Numbered from the stretch's first letter, positions 50,481 through 60,150 are shown. The stretch: 62,678 bases of DNA from Patescibacteria group bacterium (GCA_018816885.1 JAHIUS010000051.1:1-62678); one strand, 5' to 3'. Notes: generated from the sequence alone by a model not told the origin. Numbers and translations are program-made.

Positions 50481-50783
50481 ATGAACGAATACAACAATAT
50501 CAGAAATCAGGCTTGTCCTAATGAAGAGTGTCCTTTATACGGGGTAAAAGTTCCCAATAAAGTGGTGATTCACAGCCTAAAAGATAGCCGTTTTCAATGT
50601 TCGGAGTGTAAAAAGACTTGGGTCGGGCACAGGGAAAGCTTTATCTATCGCTTACACTCTCCAAAAGACAAGGTTGAACTGGCGCGTCTGCTCATAGCAG
50701 GCGGTGTTAGTGTTCGCAAGGCTGCAAAAGAAGTTTGCGTAAGTCCCAGCACCGTTCAACGTTGGAAATCATTTATTCTTTAA
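50481..50783 (+). CDS. Transposase-like zinc-ribbon/HTH protein (stand-alone N-terminal half)
   Basis: A 100-residue protein built like the N-terminal part of IS1/ISNCY-type transposases: zinc ribbon CPNEECPLYG ... CSECKKTW, then a helix-turn-helix with the typical ARLLIAGGVSVRKAAKEV and VSPSTVQRWK wording. No catalytic DDE domain follows and no inverted repeats flank it; the next gene is unrelated. It may be a remnant or a domesticated DNA-binding protein. It is preceded by a promoter, a structured leader and a terminator. Confidence 0.7.
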   Translation: MNEYNNIRNQACPNEECPLYGVKVPNKVVIHSLKDSRFQCSECKKTWVGHRESFIYRLHSPKDKVELARLLIAGGVSVRKAAKEVCVSPSTVQRWKSFIL

Positions 50784-50794
50784 TCATAATTATC

Positions 50795-51487
50795 ATGAAC
50801 GAATCAAAAAAAATCAGGGAGATGCCGGAGCCGGATGAAAGGTTTTTTCAAAAAGCTTCTGGGATTGGAGAGGCTGTAGAAGAAACTACTAAGGATGAAT
50901 TTGGGCGATGTATAGATTTTTTTATCGAAAAAATTCAGAAGGCGTTAAGTGATTCTCAAGAACCTCGAGCTTTCGTAGAGGCCGAAATTGAAAATCTAGC
51001 CTTACAAAGAAAAGGTGATTCTATAGAAGCTTATCGCAAAAGAAGGATAGCAGGTTTGGAAAATGATTCATTTGGCCATAATATAACCGCATATGTGACA
51101 AGAGAAGGACGAGATAATTGTGTTCAACAACATGATGGTATCTTTTTTGAAGATTTTGAAGAATTCCAGGACGATATATATATGCTAAAGTTGCCTGAAG
51201 GCGATTATTCGGGTTCTAGTCATTTTGACTCTGGTGATGATGAAGTACTATTAATGGCCAAGAAATATGGAGAAGTATTGGTTGACGGATCTCGATATTT
51301 CCACATGGGATTCCATCATGTTATAAGAATCGAAGGTGAAGACAAATTATGGCAAAACCCTGCATATACTTGGTCTGGAGAACTTTTACACCCTGAAGAA
51401 ATTCAGGAACAAGAAAAGTGGTATGATAATTATAAGCGGCGTGAAAAAGCAAGCAAAGACTGGATAGAGTCAGGAGATCTCCCATAA
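50795..51487 (+). CDS. Hypothetical acidic protein (230 residues)
   Basis: A cytoplasmic, charged protein without signal peptide. The N-terminus is helical (EMPEPDERFFQKASGIGEAVEE); the middle has ENDSFGHNITAYVTREGRDN and LKLPEGDYSGSSHFDSGDDE; the C-terminus is rich in Trp, Lys and Glu. No family recognised. The ATG at 50795 is chosen over an upstream in-frame start, which lies inside the 50481 gene. It lies 11 nt after that gene, so likely co-transcribed. Codon use is AT-rich compared with thrS downstream. Confidence 0.6.
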   Translation: MNESKKIREMPEPDERFFQKASGIGEAVEETTKDEFGRCIDFFIEKIQKALSDSQEPRAFVEAEIENLALQRKGDSIEAYRKRRIAGLENDSFGHNITAYVTREGRDNCVQQHDGIFFEDFEEFQDDIYMLKLPEGDYSGSSHFDSGDDEVLLMAKKYGEVLVDGSRYFHMGFHHVIRIEGEDKLWQNPAYTWSGELLHPEEIQEQEKWYDNYKRREKASKDWIESGDLP

Positions 51488-51508
51488 CCTCGAATCCTCT
51501 CAAACATT

Positions 51509-51747
51509 GACGACTCCCTCTTTTAGATGTACTTTTTTATTGCTTTAGCGTTCGTATTGCGGACCAAGCATTAAGGAAGTCGTCTTAACAGAGAGAAGAG
51601 GCCTTGGCTGGAAGCCTCTTTAGGACAGACCCTCAATGTACCACCCGCAAGAGCTGAAGAGACAATCAAAATGAGAGCCCCAATCCGGGGAAGTTAGGTG
51701 GAACCGTCCGCATTATGTTGGGCCCTAGCAGATATGTTAGGGTTTTT
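51509..51747 (+). promoter_or_regulatory. T-box riboswitch controlling thrS
   Basis: The leader has stem I closed by GACGACT/AGTCGTC (51509-51515 with 51578-51584), with a candidate Thr specifier codon ACC at 51563-51565 on its 3' side. A stem AAGAGGC/GCCTCTT (51596-51602 with 51614-51620) follows, then a CCCC/GGGG hairpin, then the conserved T-box sequence AGGTGGAACCG (51696-51706) that pairs with uncharged tRNA. The terminator CCCTAGCA/TGTTAGGG plus five Ts (51723-51747) completes it. Uncharged tRNA-Thr should favour the antiterminator and raise thrS expression. Confidence 0.92.
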
Positions 51748-51766
51748 ATATTTTAAAATTAAAATT

Positions 51767-53503
51767 ATGTCTAAAAACAAAAAAACATTCGACCTCGGAG
51801 CTCGCCGCCATTCGTGCGCGCACGTTCTGGCTCAAGCTGTTCTTGAGATGTTCCCTGAGGCAAAGTTGGCTATCGGCCCTTCCATTGAGCATGGGTTTTA
51901 TTATGACTTCGATCTGCCGCGCACACTTATTCCGGAGGATTTGCCGCTTATTGAGAAAAAGATGAAGCATATTGTGAAGCAGGCGCAGAAGTTTGAGAAA
52001 AGGGATGTTTCTATTGCTGACGCTAAGAAGATCGCGCAGAAGGCAGGGCAGGATTATAAGGTTGAAATGATTTCCGATTTGGCTGAAAAAGGCGAGAAGG
52101 AAGTCTCTTTTTATGAAAATCTTGACGTCAAAGGTGATATCAAATTTGTGGATATGTGCATCGGGCCGCACATCGATCATACAGGTCAGGTTGGGGCTTT
52201 TAAATTAACAACTATTGCGGGAGCTTACTGGAAGGGTGACGAGAAAAACAAAATGTTGCAGAGGATTTATGGAGTGTGTTTTGAAAACCAAAAAGAGCTG
52301 GATGAGCACCTGAAACTGCTTGATGAGGCTAAAAAGAGGGATCATCGCCGTCTCGGGAAGGATCTCGATTTGTTCAGCTTCCATGAGGAAGGACCGGGAT
52401 TCCCTTTCTGGCACGCGAAGGGTGTGGCACTTTTAGATCAGCTCAAAAAACATTGGTACAAACTGCATCGACAGTACGGATACGAGATTATTTCCACACC
52501 GATAATTTTGAATGAGGATCTCTGGCACAGGTCGGGGCACTGGGACAATTATAAGGAGAATATGTACTTCACGGATATTGACGAAACTGCGTTCGCGGTT
52601 AAGCCGATGAACTGTCCGGGCGGCATGCTTGTTTATAAGACTCGTCGTCGTTCTTATCGCGATCTACCGATGAGGAGCGGGGAGCTTGGGCTTGTCCACA
52701 GGCATGAGAAGTCGGGGGTTCTTCACGGTTTATTCAGGGTGAGGTCGTTTACTCAGGATGATGCGCATATTTTTTGCCGGGAAGATCAGGTTAAAGAGGA
52801 GCTCAAAAAGGTTATGGAGCTTACCGAGAAGCTTTATGAGCCTTTTGGTTTTAAATATCATGTTGAACTTTCCACCAGACCGGAGAAGGCTATCGGGTCG
52901 GATGAAGTTTGGGAGACTTCGGAGGCTATTTTGAAGGAAATTATTGAGGAGTCGGGGCTTGAGTATCAAGTTAATGAGGGTGATGGGGCTTTTTATGGGC
53001 CGAAAATCGATTACCACATCAAAGATTGTATCGGGCGGACTTGGCAGTGCGGGACTATTCAGTTGGATTTCTCGATGCCTGAAAGGTTTGACCTGGAATA
53101 TACCGGCGAGGATGGCAATAGTCATCGTCCTATCATGATTCATCGCGCTCTTTACGGTTCGCTTGAGCGTTTTGCGGGTGTTTTGATTGAGCATTACGGC
53201 GGGGCTTTCCCTGTTTGGTTGGCTCCCGTGCAGGCGAGGATTCTTCCTGTATCGGAAAAATTCATGGATTACGCGGAGAGCGTTTACCGTGAGTTATATG
53301 ACGCTGGGGTTCGGGTTGAAATGGATCGCTCAGACGAAAGTTTGGGTAAGAAAATTCGCAATGCCGAGCTTGCAAAGGTTCCTTACATGCTTGTAATCGG
53401 TGAAAAAGAGGTTACGAGCAAAAAGATCGCGGTGAGGGATTATGAGACTAAGGGGCAGGAGGAAAACAGTGTTGCAGGGTTTGTTAAGCTGCTTGATTCT
53501 TAG
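51767..53503 (+). CDS. thrS: Threonyl-tRNA synthetase lacking the TGS domain
   Basis: Charges tRNA-Thr; class II. The 578-residue product begins directly at the editing domain (RRHSCAHVLAQAV, the HxxxH zinc/editing motif; MCIGPHIDHTGQV), followed by catalytic motifs 1-3 (KPMNCPGGMLVYK, LPMRSGELGLVHRHE, RPIMIHRALYGSLERF) and the anticodon-binding domain. Most bacterial ThrRS (about 640 residues) carry an N-terminal TGS domain, which is absent here. The ATG at 51767 lies 20 nt after the T-box terminator; a longer frame would start inside the T-box. The 3' end overlaps the convergent 53484-57134 gene by 20 nt. Confidence 0.96.
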   Translation: MSKNKKTFDLGARRHSCAHVLAQAVLEMFPEAKLAIGPSIEHGFYYDFDLPRTLIPEDLPLIEKKMKHIVKQAQKFEKRDVSIADAKKIAQKAGQDYKVEMISDLAEKGEKEVSFYENLDVKGDIKFVDMCIGPHIDHTGQVGAFKLTTIAGAYWKGDEKNKMLQRIYGVCFENQKELDEHLKLLDEAKKRDHRRLGKDLDLFSFHEEGPGFPFWHAKGVALLDQLKKHWYKLHRQYGYEIISTPIILNEDLWHRSGHWDNYKENMYFTDIDETAFAVKPMNCPGGMLVYKTRRRSYRDLPMRSGELGLVHRHEKSGVLHGLFRVRSFTQDDAHIFCREDQVKEELKKVMELTEKLYEPFGFKYHVELSTRPEKAIGSDEVWETSEAILKEIIEESGLEYQVNEGDGAFYGPKIDYHIKDCIGRTWQCGTIQLDFSMPERFDLEYTGEDGNSHRPIMIHRALYGSLERFAGVLIEHYGGAFPVWLAPVQARILPVSEKFMDYAESVYRELYDAGVRVEMDRSDESLGKKIRNAELAKVPYMLVIGEKEVTSKKIAVRDYETKGQEENSVAGFVKLLDS

Positions 53504-56500
53504 ACATTTGCTTCCGGTTCCAATTTTGTTTGGCCTCCCTTGTTCGATCTGCTACATTCCTGAAATTAGGATTTATTTTTCGCATTCGTTCTTCCATTTC
53601 TTCGTGGTCTTTTTTAATCGCTTCGATCATTGTCTTGATATTTGATCGTCCTTTCGTGGTTTGGAATAATCCCCTAAGGAACTCCCCTGTTGCATGGTGC
53701 AACTCCTCTACCGTTCCGGGTTCTTTTTTGCCTTTTCCGAAGATGTTGTCGTTGTATGTCGATTTCATTCTTGCCACGAATGCCTGAATTTCTTTTGGAG
53801 TCGCCGTCCCAGATTTATTTTGTATAAAGCCGAAATAATCCGGCTCGAGATGCAGAAGGTAACCCTTGGTTATATCCACAAGTTCTTTAGGCGTTGTCGC
53901 CCCATTTTCTTTCTCACCGTCCACTTTCGCTCGACCGTACACATCCGTATAACCTTCAACTATACGAGGTTTTTCGTACTCATTCCCTGTCCATCTGTAA
54001 AAATCCGGTCTACCCGAATGCATTCTTCCGGATATAATCCCGTCAAATACCGAGTGCATTGTTGCAAAACGAGTTAATTGTGCAATTCCTCCTGTTTCTC
54101 CCTCTCCCATATTTTCGAAGTTTTCCGCCAAAACATCCAGATAATTAAGCATCCCTATCGTAGCATTCTGATAACCTGTAGGCGGCATACGATAACCTGT
54201 GGCGTTCTGCCCCAAAATCGATTCCGCGGTCTTCGCGTTCATCACTCCCACCCATGCTGTCGCGTCATCATGATCCTGCGGAAGACCTTGAGGAAGTGCT
54301 TTATTAACACGCTGGTAAACTCTCGGCAGATGCAGTACATAAGATTGGAACCAGTACTTAAATGCTCCACCCGGCTCATTAATGTCGCCATCTATTTCCG
54401 CCCATTTTTTGATATGTTCCATCGTCGGTTTCTCCGATCCTTCCACCTTGGATCCGAAGATGTCTATTACCGGATAGTCATTAATCCATTCACCATTAAC
54501 ACGCGAAGCTATATCTCTAGGCAGCAAACCACACGCAATACCTTGCAGCAAGAAATACAGTTTACTTTCCCCGCTTCCTTTACCGTATTTGATGTCGTAA
54601 TGAAGCATTTTTTCATAAAGCTGCGGGTCGACTTTCGGCACTCTGTTGTTTCTTTTGTCTTCTTTGTATTCCGCAAGCATACTTTTCAAAAACCTGATCG
54701 AACCTCCCGGCATTTCAGCGGTTTTATGACAAAAATTCGTATGCCTCTCCATCTTGGAGTTATGACTGGATTCATTTGTTGAACTCCAAGTTTGGAATGT
54801 ATCGTAATCCCAGACTACACCTACGGCCTTTCTTAATTTTTTATGAAGCTTACCTTGATGCATAACTTCCGTATCCGGATTGTTGATATTAAAATTAATC
54901 GCACTATGCGAGAAGTACATAAGCTGACTCCAAAGCTTCGGATCATCCCACCTGATACGCCCTAAATCTGCGAGAAGATACATACAAGCCTTCATTTCAT
55001 CCCGATTTCTTGTATTGTACATAACTTCCATCACCTGCCAGGCATCTTTGTTGGAGTAAGCTGTTTTGTATTTTTCGACCATATCCTTCTCGGATTGCTC
55101 CTTAATCCTGTCAAATTCGTTACCCAAAGTGGCAAAAGGTCCGGGCAGACCTGAGAAAACCGCGGTTCCAACATCTCCGATCAATCTATCACTCCTTCTC
55201 TTGTATCTATCTTTCGTCCACTCAACGAGCCTTTCTCCTATGTGTTTAAAATCATAAAGAGATATAAAACGTAATCTGTATACTTCTTTTTCACTTATCT
55301 TATCACCAATATTACTCAAGAAATCGTCTATCTTGTTATTGAATGATTCTATCGACACGATTATATCTTCCGGCTCCGCCAGTTTGCGCTCAAATGCACT
55401 TATCATGTCTTCCGCAGAAACGAGTGCGTACCTTACGGTTTTATCGCTGGCTCCCGGATGAGCTGCAATTTTCAAGTAATCAGAGATACCCGGATCAAAA
55501 TCTTCTTTGTCTTTTGGTAGATTGAAATTTCCTTTCGCATCAAAATAAGCGCTTAAATCTTTCCCCGATTCAGAGTCTATCCCGGTTGTCACGGTTCCCG
55601 CCAGATTATCCCAATCCTTTAATGTGCCCAGGATCCCCACCCCATCCATAATGTTTCCGAACTCATCGTAACCCAAAGCTCTAAACTGTTCCTTTTTTCC
55701 ATCGAGGTCGTCTTTGAAGACGGATTCGATCTTTGATTTTACTTCGCCCTGTATTCTTGATCTTATTTTGGAAATCGGGGCTTTTATCCTTTTTTGGAGC
55801 TCATCAGCTTTCTGCTTTGTCTCCCCCATTCGCCTTCTTATATCTTCCGGGTTTGCTTTTTTCGCTTTTTCTTTATCTTTCGCCAAGGCCTTCCCCTCGT
55901 CCAAAACATTTCCTATCCCATCAATTAACTTGAGGTGCATACCTATGTCGTCGCCATAATTCTCCTCTTCTTTTACTTGCTTCCATTCTACTTCCGACAT
56001 ACCCACCTCATAGTCTTCATCGAAGATTATCGATGAGTTTCTTAGGAGAAAGAGCTTGAGTTTTTCAGGTGACTGACGGACATCTTTGGTGAGGTCTTTT
56101 ATTTCTTTATTCAAAACTTCTATTCTAACTTCATACCTTCTTTTTCTGTCAGGATTTGCCCTTCCGAGTCTTATTGTTTTATCCTCTATCATGGACCCCA
56201 TCACCATCTCCAGCACTCCCGCAATCTCTTCCGAATCTCCGGATTTAATACCTTCTGCAAGGAAGAATGCTTTTAATATGCTTAAAGCTTCTTTGTTATC
56301 GCTTACATCTTCTATTTTTCGCTTTAATTCCGATACCGCCTGAGACGGATCCGTTGATATATGCTTGCTTTCGTCCGGTTGCGCTTCATTTATAAGTTTT
56401 ATTCTTTCTTTTTTGGATTTGCATTTGCGGAGCTTCCGAAGCAATGCAATTTGCCCTTCAAATCTTATTTTATCTCTTTTTGCTGCATCCAGTTTGTGCG

Positions 56501-57134
56501 ACGCGCTTTTTTTAAAGACTTCTTCTATGTCATCCAACTTGTGGAGTGCTGTCGCGTCTATTTCGTCTATAAAGGCTTGTTCCAGTTTTGCTTTTTTCGT
56601 GGATGTTTTTGATAAAAGATCTTTTACGATTTCTCTTGCCTCATTCTGCATTCGCTCCCGCGGCAAATCTGTCCCCAGCACTCCCGTTATTTTAGCGAGT
56701 TCTTCTTTGAATTTTGACATTTTATCGATAGCAGCACCATCATCCGGTATAAGCCACCACCCACCGGTTCTATCTATCTCTTTTAAAGCTGTTTGCAGGT
56801 ATTTCTCGAAAGATGTGAGCTCGTTAATTCCGGCCATTCTTTCGTTGAATTTTGTTAAAATCGTATCTTGTTGTCCATCTGCCGACTCTCTGACTCCGCG
56901 CAAATCGTCCGACGCCGAGATTTTATCTTTCAGTTTGTATAAATCTGTTATCTCTTGGCTGCTTCTGGTCTCTTCCAGCAGTTGATCGAGATCATCCAGG
57001 TTCGGATCCTTTTTATCATCATCGGCTCCTCCTCCGGCATTTGAATTCCCGTCTCCATCTGCATGCACGAATCTATTCTCCTTTGTGAAGGAGTTATTTT
57101 CGTTAAGCAGGTTTTGGAGGTTTTTTAAAATCAT
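53484..57134 (-). CDS. Very large soluble protein of unknown family (1216 residues), last gene of the VirB6-like operon
   Basis: No signal peptide or membrane segment, so probably cytoplasmic, possibly membrane-associated through its partner. The N-terminus has a Gly/Asp-rich linker (residues 25-45). Residues 50-500 are highly charged helices (coiled-coil-like, e.g. RRRMGETKQKADELQKRIK). The C-terminal half is more globular, with many Trp, Tyr and His (about 690-1050; WDDPKLWSQLMYFSHSA, YWFQSYVLHLPRVYQRV). No known fold recognised. The start overlaps the VirB6-like stop by 4 nt, so translation is coupled. Its size and position suggest a main effector or scaffold of the apparatus encoded by the operon. 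Confidence 0.75.
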   Translation of the reverse strand: MILKNLQNLLNENNSFTKENRFVHADGDGNSNAGGGADDDKKDPNLDDLDQLLEETRSSQEITDLYKLKDKISASDDLRGVRESADGQQDTILTKFNERMAGINELTSFEKYLQTALKEIDRTGGWWLIPDDGAAIDKMSKFKEELAKITGVLGTDLPRERMQNEAREIVKDLLSKTSTKKAKLEQAFIDEIDATALHKLDDIEEVFKKSASHKLDAAKRDKIRFEGQIALLRKLRKCKSKKERIKLINEAQPDESKHISTDPSQAVSELKRKIEDVSDNKEALSILKAFFLAEGIKSGDSEEIAGVLEMVMGSMIEDKTIRLGRANPDRKRRYEVRIEVLNKEIKDLTKDVRQSPEKLKLFLLRNSSIIFDEDYEVGMSEVEWKQVKEEENYGDDIGMHLKLIDGIGNVLDEGKALAKDKEKAKKANPEDIRRRMGETKQKADELQKRIKAPISKIRSRIQGEVKSKIESVFKDDLDGKKEQFRALGYDEFGNIMDGVGILGTLKDWDNLAGTVTTGIDSESGKDLSAYFDAKGNFNLPKDKEDFDPGISDYLKIAAHPGASDKTVRYALVSAEDMISAFERKLAEPEDIIVSIESFNNKIDDFLSNIGDKISEKEVYRLRFISLYDFKHIGERLVEWTKDRYKRRSDRLIGDVGTAVFSGLPGPFATLGNEFDRIKEQSEKDMVEKYKTAYSNKDAWQVMEVMYNTRNRDEMKACMYLLADLGRIRWDDPKLWSQLMYFSHSAINFNINNPDTEVMHQGKLHKKLRKAVGVVWDYDTFQTWSSTNESSHNSKMERHTNFCHKTAEMPGGSIRFLKSMLAEYKEDKRNNRVPKVDPQLYEKMLHYDIKYGKGSGESKLYFLLQGIACGLLPRDIASRVNGEWINDYPVIDIFGSKVEGSEKPTMEHIKKWAEIDGDINEPGGAFKYWFQSYVLHLPRVYQRVNKALPQGLPQDHDDATAWVGVMNAKTAESILGQNATGYRMPPTGYQNATIGMLNYLDVLAENFENMGEGETGGIAQLTRFATMHSVFDGIISGRMHSGRPDFYRWTGNEYEKPRIVEGYTDVYGRAKVDGEKENGATTPKELVDITKGYLLHLEPDYFGFIQNKSGTATPKEIQAFVARMKSTYNDNIFGKGKKEPGTVEELHHATGEFLRGLFQTTKGRSNIKTMIEAIKKDHEEMEERMRKINPNFRNVADRTREAKQNWNRKQMSKNQAA

Positions 57135-59317
57135 TTTTCTTTAAGTTTGCTTATGGATTCTTTGACCTGGATTACACCTTGTTCATTTATTTCAAGTTTG
57201 TCGACTTTTGATTGGTCGAGTTTGTTCTCATCATTGACCAAAAGTTCAAGCACTTCCTGCTTCTTGCTTGGGTCGCTGAATTTGCTGTTGGCTATCCCGT
57301 CACTTAATCGTGTTACCGCCGTGGGTTTGTCGGTTGCGTTAATCGTGATGTCTGTGATGATTTGCTTGGTTTCCTGCTCAGGGGTTGTTGTGTCGGCCGC
57401 AGGTTTTTCGGCTGAGGCTGAATTGTCTGTATACTTTTCTCCTTGTGTATCCAATCTGGCAGCATCTATCTTTTCTCTACCATTAGCGTTATACCAATCG
57501 CCAAACTTAGACCATTCAAGATCTTTCGGTATATCGACCTTTGACTCTTTCAACATTTCATTGAATACCCTGTAGTCTTCTTTGTTTCTGATCTCTCCTC
57601 TAAGCATCTCTCGAATTTTCTTTGATTTCACGGTTGTATCATCTGTATCTTTAAATTCCTTGTACAGAGTTTTGAATCGTTCCGACATTTCCGCATCACT
57701 TGGTCCTAAAATATCGTCCGACAGCTTCCTGGCACTTTTCGCCGCCTCAATTCCCGGCCTTTGAGCCATGATCTGAATCGCACCCGTAACCGCCTTCAAA
57801 CTGTAATCATCCGTTTTCCCATCCTTCGTAGTCATAGGTATAAACGGCAAATATGTAGGCAATGTTGCTGCGAATTTGGCGGCACGAGTGCCGTACTCTT
57901 TGATCTTGCCTGTAACGGAGCTTGCGATTGTTTGATCTGCGGCTCCGAATACACCGAGCCAAACTACGGCTACCGCTATCGCGGCTATCAAAAGCTGTTG
58001 GATGTCTGCAATATTAGGCGTCAATAGTGCGCCCGTTGAGTCTCCTTTTAGAAGCTCTCCTCCTGTTATTGTCCCAAAACTCGTCTCAATCCCGGCTCCG
58101 CTTGTTTGGCTTAATTTTGAAGCCATCAAATATCCTATAGACATCGAAAGCCCGATAATTATCGGCGCCATCAGATGCTTTATAAATCTTTCTCCCAAAT
58201 TAAGTTCGGACGTATACTGATTGATCTGGGGAACAACCCACGCAAGCACAATAATCGGCGAAAGGGCTATAACAAACCACAGCACAACCAGCCTTGCCAG
58301 AAGCACTATAAACAGCGCAATGTATGCAATTCCGAACACGAGATACATGATTATCGAAAATATTGTATTCACTGTCAACCCTTTCATATCGATCTTCCCC
58401 TTATTTCCCGAGATGCTTGTCAATTCGTTTAGACCTCCCAGGTTGATTGCCATCACTACTCCTATATTGTTTTGATCCAGTTTTTTGAAAAAATCGTTGG
58501 CGAAACTGTTGAATGACGGATAAATCTCCGTCGGTTCGTCTTCAGTCCCGACATAGTTTACTGCACAATCGCTGTCGTAATCTCCAGTTTCCGGATTACC
58601 GTTATGACAACAGAACATTTGGCTGAAAACGGTGGCTTTATTGTAATCCCATGCTTCAATGCCGTCAGCTTCCGGAGCACTTTCCGGAGAATCACCTCCC
58701 TGAGCCATGCCCGCATCTGCATTTTCTTCAACCACCGAAGTCGGATTGCCGCATATTGTTGCTTCCAGCTGGGCACGCTGCTTATCCGGATCATAATCTT
58801 CCACGACCGTGGCCAAATCATAAACAGCCATCGACAAGACATTCGCCGTGTCCAATATGACTTTACAGCCAAGAAACGAGAAGTTCACAACGATAACCGC
58901 CACTATGAACTTCGGCATAACCGTCTTTAAAGCGAAACTTCCTTCGCCTCCGCCTCCCCATAAACCCGAGGCCACATTATAAAAAGCGACAATCAAAAGC
59001 AAAAATACGAAAACTATGTTCACAATATTTCTTATAACCACCCATATCTCCCTCAACCTTTCTCCTATTCCCGGCCCGAAAATCAGATCGTTATCCATCA
59101 GACTTCCGATAAGAAGAAGTATCGGCCAGAAAACCGCATGTACAACGCTAAACATTACATTTATCGCTTTGTTCATTTTCAAAACGACCGTATCAAGCTC
59201 TTCGCTGAGCTCCGAAGCTCCAAAAGCCGTATCCGGTACCAGTACAATGATAAGCACCAAGCTTAATATCAGCGCTGCCGATCTGTTTTTCCAAATTTTT
59301 TGTAAGAGTTTTTTCAT
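57131..59317 (-). CDS. Polytopic membrane protein, VirB6/TrbL-like
   Basis: A 728-residue protein with a signal-like first segment (residues 13-33) and clusters of membrane helices at about 52-74, 92-117, 137-162, 318-365, 383-405 and 444-470, followed by a roughly 250-residue soluble C-terminal tail rich in Lys, Asp and Thr. A Cys-containing loop (about 180-310) lies between helices 4 and 5. The pattern (hydrophobic core with long loop and soluble tail) matches VirB6/TrbL proteins of type IV secretion systems, which many CPR genomes carry. Sequence identity to known VirB6 cannot be judged here. Its start shares a base with the stop of the preceding gene (TAATG). Confidence 0.65.
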   Translation of the reverse strand: MKKLLQKIWKNRSAALILSLVLIIVLVPDTAFGASELSEELDTVVLKMNKAINVMFSVVHAVFWPILLLIGSLMDNDLIFGPGIGERLREIWVVIRNIVNIVFVFLLLIVAFYNVASGLWGGGGEGSFALKTVMPKFIVAVIVVNFSFLGCKVILDTANVLSMAVYDLATVVEDYDPDKQRAQLEATICGNPTSVVEENADAGMAQGGDSPESAPEADGIEAWDYNKATVFSQMFCCHNGNPETGDYDSDCAVNYVGTEDEPTEIYPSFNSFANDFFKKLDQNNIGVVMAINLGGLNELTSISGNKGKIDMKGLTVNTIFSIIMYLVFGIAYIALFIVLLARLVVLWFVIALSPIIVLAWVVPQINQYTSELNLGERFIKHLMAPIIIGLSMSIGYLMASKLSQTSGAGIETSFGTITGGELLKGDSTGALLTPNIADIQQLLIAAIAVAVVWLGVFGAADQTIASSVTGKIKEYGTRAAKFAATLPTYLPFIPMTTKDGKTDDYSLKAVTGAIQIMAQRPGIEAAKSARKLSDDILGPSDAEMSERFKTLYKEFKDTDDTTVKSKKIREMLRGEIRNKEDYRVFNEMLKESKVDIPKDLEWSKFGDWYNANGREKIDAARLDTQGEKYTDNSASAEKPAADTTTPEQETKQIITDITINATDKPTAVTRLSDGIANSKFSDPSKKQEVLELLVNDENKLDQSKVDKLEINEQGVIQVKESISKLKEK

Positions 59318-60150
59318 TATTCTGTGATTATGTCAAAAAGGGTCCAAACCAGTGGCACGCCTGCAGCCGCGGATGCTACTCCAACGCTTGCTCCGGCTAT
59401 CGCTAACGGGTTTTTGAGTAAAGATTTTTTCTTTTTTCGTTTGGCTGCGGCTTGTCTTGCCGCGATCTCTTCCTGTCTCCTCTGAGCAAGCATTTTTTGC
59501 TGCTCTTGAAACGCTTCTTGCTGCTGCTCGGTCATTTTCTGAAGCATATCTTGTTGTGTCTTTTCCATGTTTTTTTGCTCTGCCGCCTCGGGGGTTTGTT
59601 CCTGTCTTTTGTTTTTCGCCTCCATCGGAGTGCTCGGTATATTGATTTTGGTTGTTTCCGGAATCGGGCTTTCTTCTTGCTCTTCTTGCTCTTCTTGCTC
59701 TTCTTGCTCTCGTCGAACTTTGTACTTAGGAACCGTAACTGTGATGCTTTTTAAAGCCTTTTTCGTGGCTTGCGGCCGGTCTTCCGTATATTCGAGGTTG
59801 TATTTTGTTTCTTCTCCTTCTTTTCTGATTTCCGTTTCTTGTGTCAAAGCACCTTCGCTCGATGCTTTTGCCGTAAGGGTTTCTTGCTCTTCTTGTTTTT
59901 CGACGGTATCTACCGGCGACTTCCTTTCTTCCGGTTTTTGCGTAAATTTTTCCACTAATTCTTCGGGGTCCGACTTCCTTTCCAAAAGCGCATCAATAAG
60001 TTCGTTCTGCAGTCTGCGATCCCCCTCAAAAGGAGTATCCGGAACATCCATATATCTCATCAACTCTTCTCTGAGAAGCGGAGTATAGGTTTCGCTTTGC
60101 AGTCTTTCCGCAATTGCTTTTATTCGCTTTGTAAGTAAGTTCTTATCCAT
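59317..60150 (-). CDS. Acidic, Gln/Glu-rich protein with C-terminal membrane anchor
   Basis: A 277-residue protein. The N-terminal 80 residues are helical (LLTKRIKAIAERLQSE). A low-complexity centre includes a repeated EQEEQEEQEE run (9-bp DNA repeats at 59674-59712), then a Gln-rich coiled coil (about 190-240, EKTQQDMLQKMTEQQQEAFQ) and a final hydrophobic segment (about 246-275, AIAGASVGVASAAAGVPLVW). This looks like a tail-anchored cytoplasmic coiled-coil protein, perhaps tethering the soluble components to the membrane part. Overlaps the upstream gene by 8 nt and the VirB6-like gene by 1 nt. Confidence 0.65.
   Translation of the reverse strand: MDKNLLTKRIKAIAERLQSETYTPLLREELMRYMDVPDTPFEGDRRLQNELIDALLERKSDPEELVEKFTQKPEERKSPVDTVEKQEEQETLTAKASSEGALTQETEIRKEGEETKYNLEYTEDRPQATKKALKSITVTVPKYKVRREQEEQEEQEEQEESPIPETTKINIPSTPMEAKNKRQEQTPEAAEQKNMEKTQQDMLQKMTEQQQEAFQEQQKMLAQRRQEEIAARQAAAKRKKKKSLLKNPLAIAGASVGVASAAAGVPLVWTLFDIITE

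Noticed and set aside
50481..51487. Complete insertion sequence
   Set aside because: No DDE domain, terminal inverted repeats or target-site duplications were seen around the transposase-like HTH gene.
51509..51540. TTGACG at 51506-51511 as the thrS promoter -35
   Set aside because: It overlaps the 5' strand of T-box stem I, so a promoter there would start transcription inside the riboswitch.
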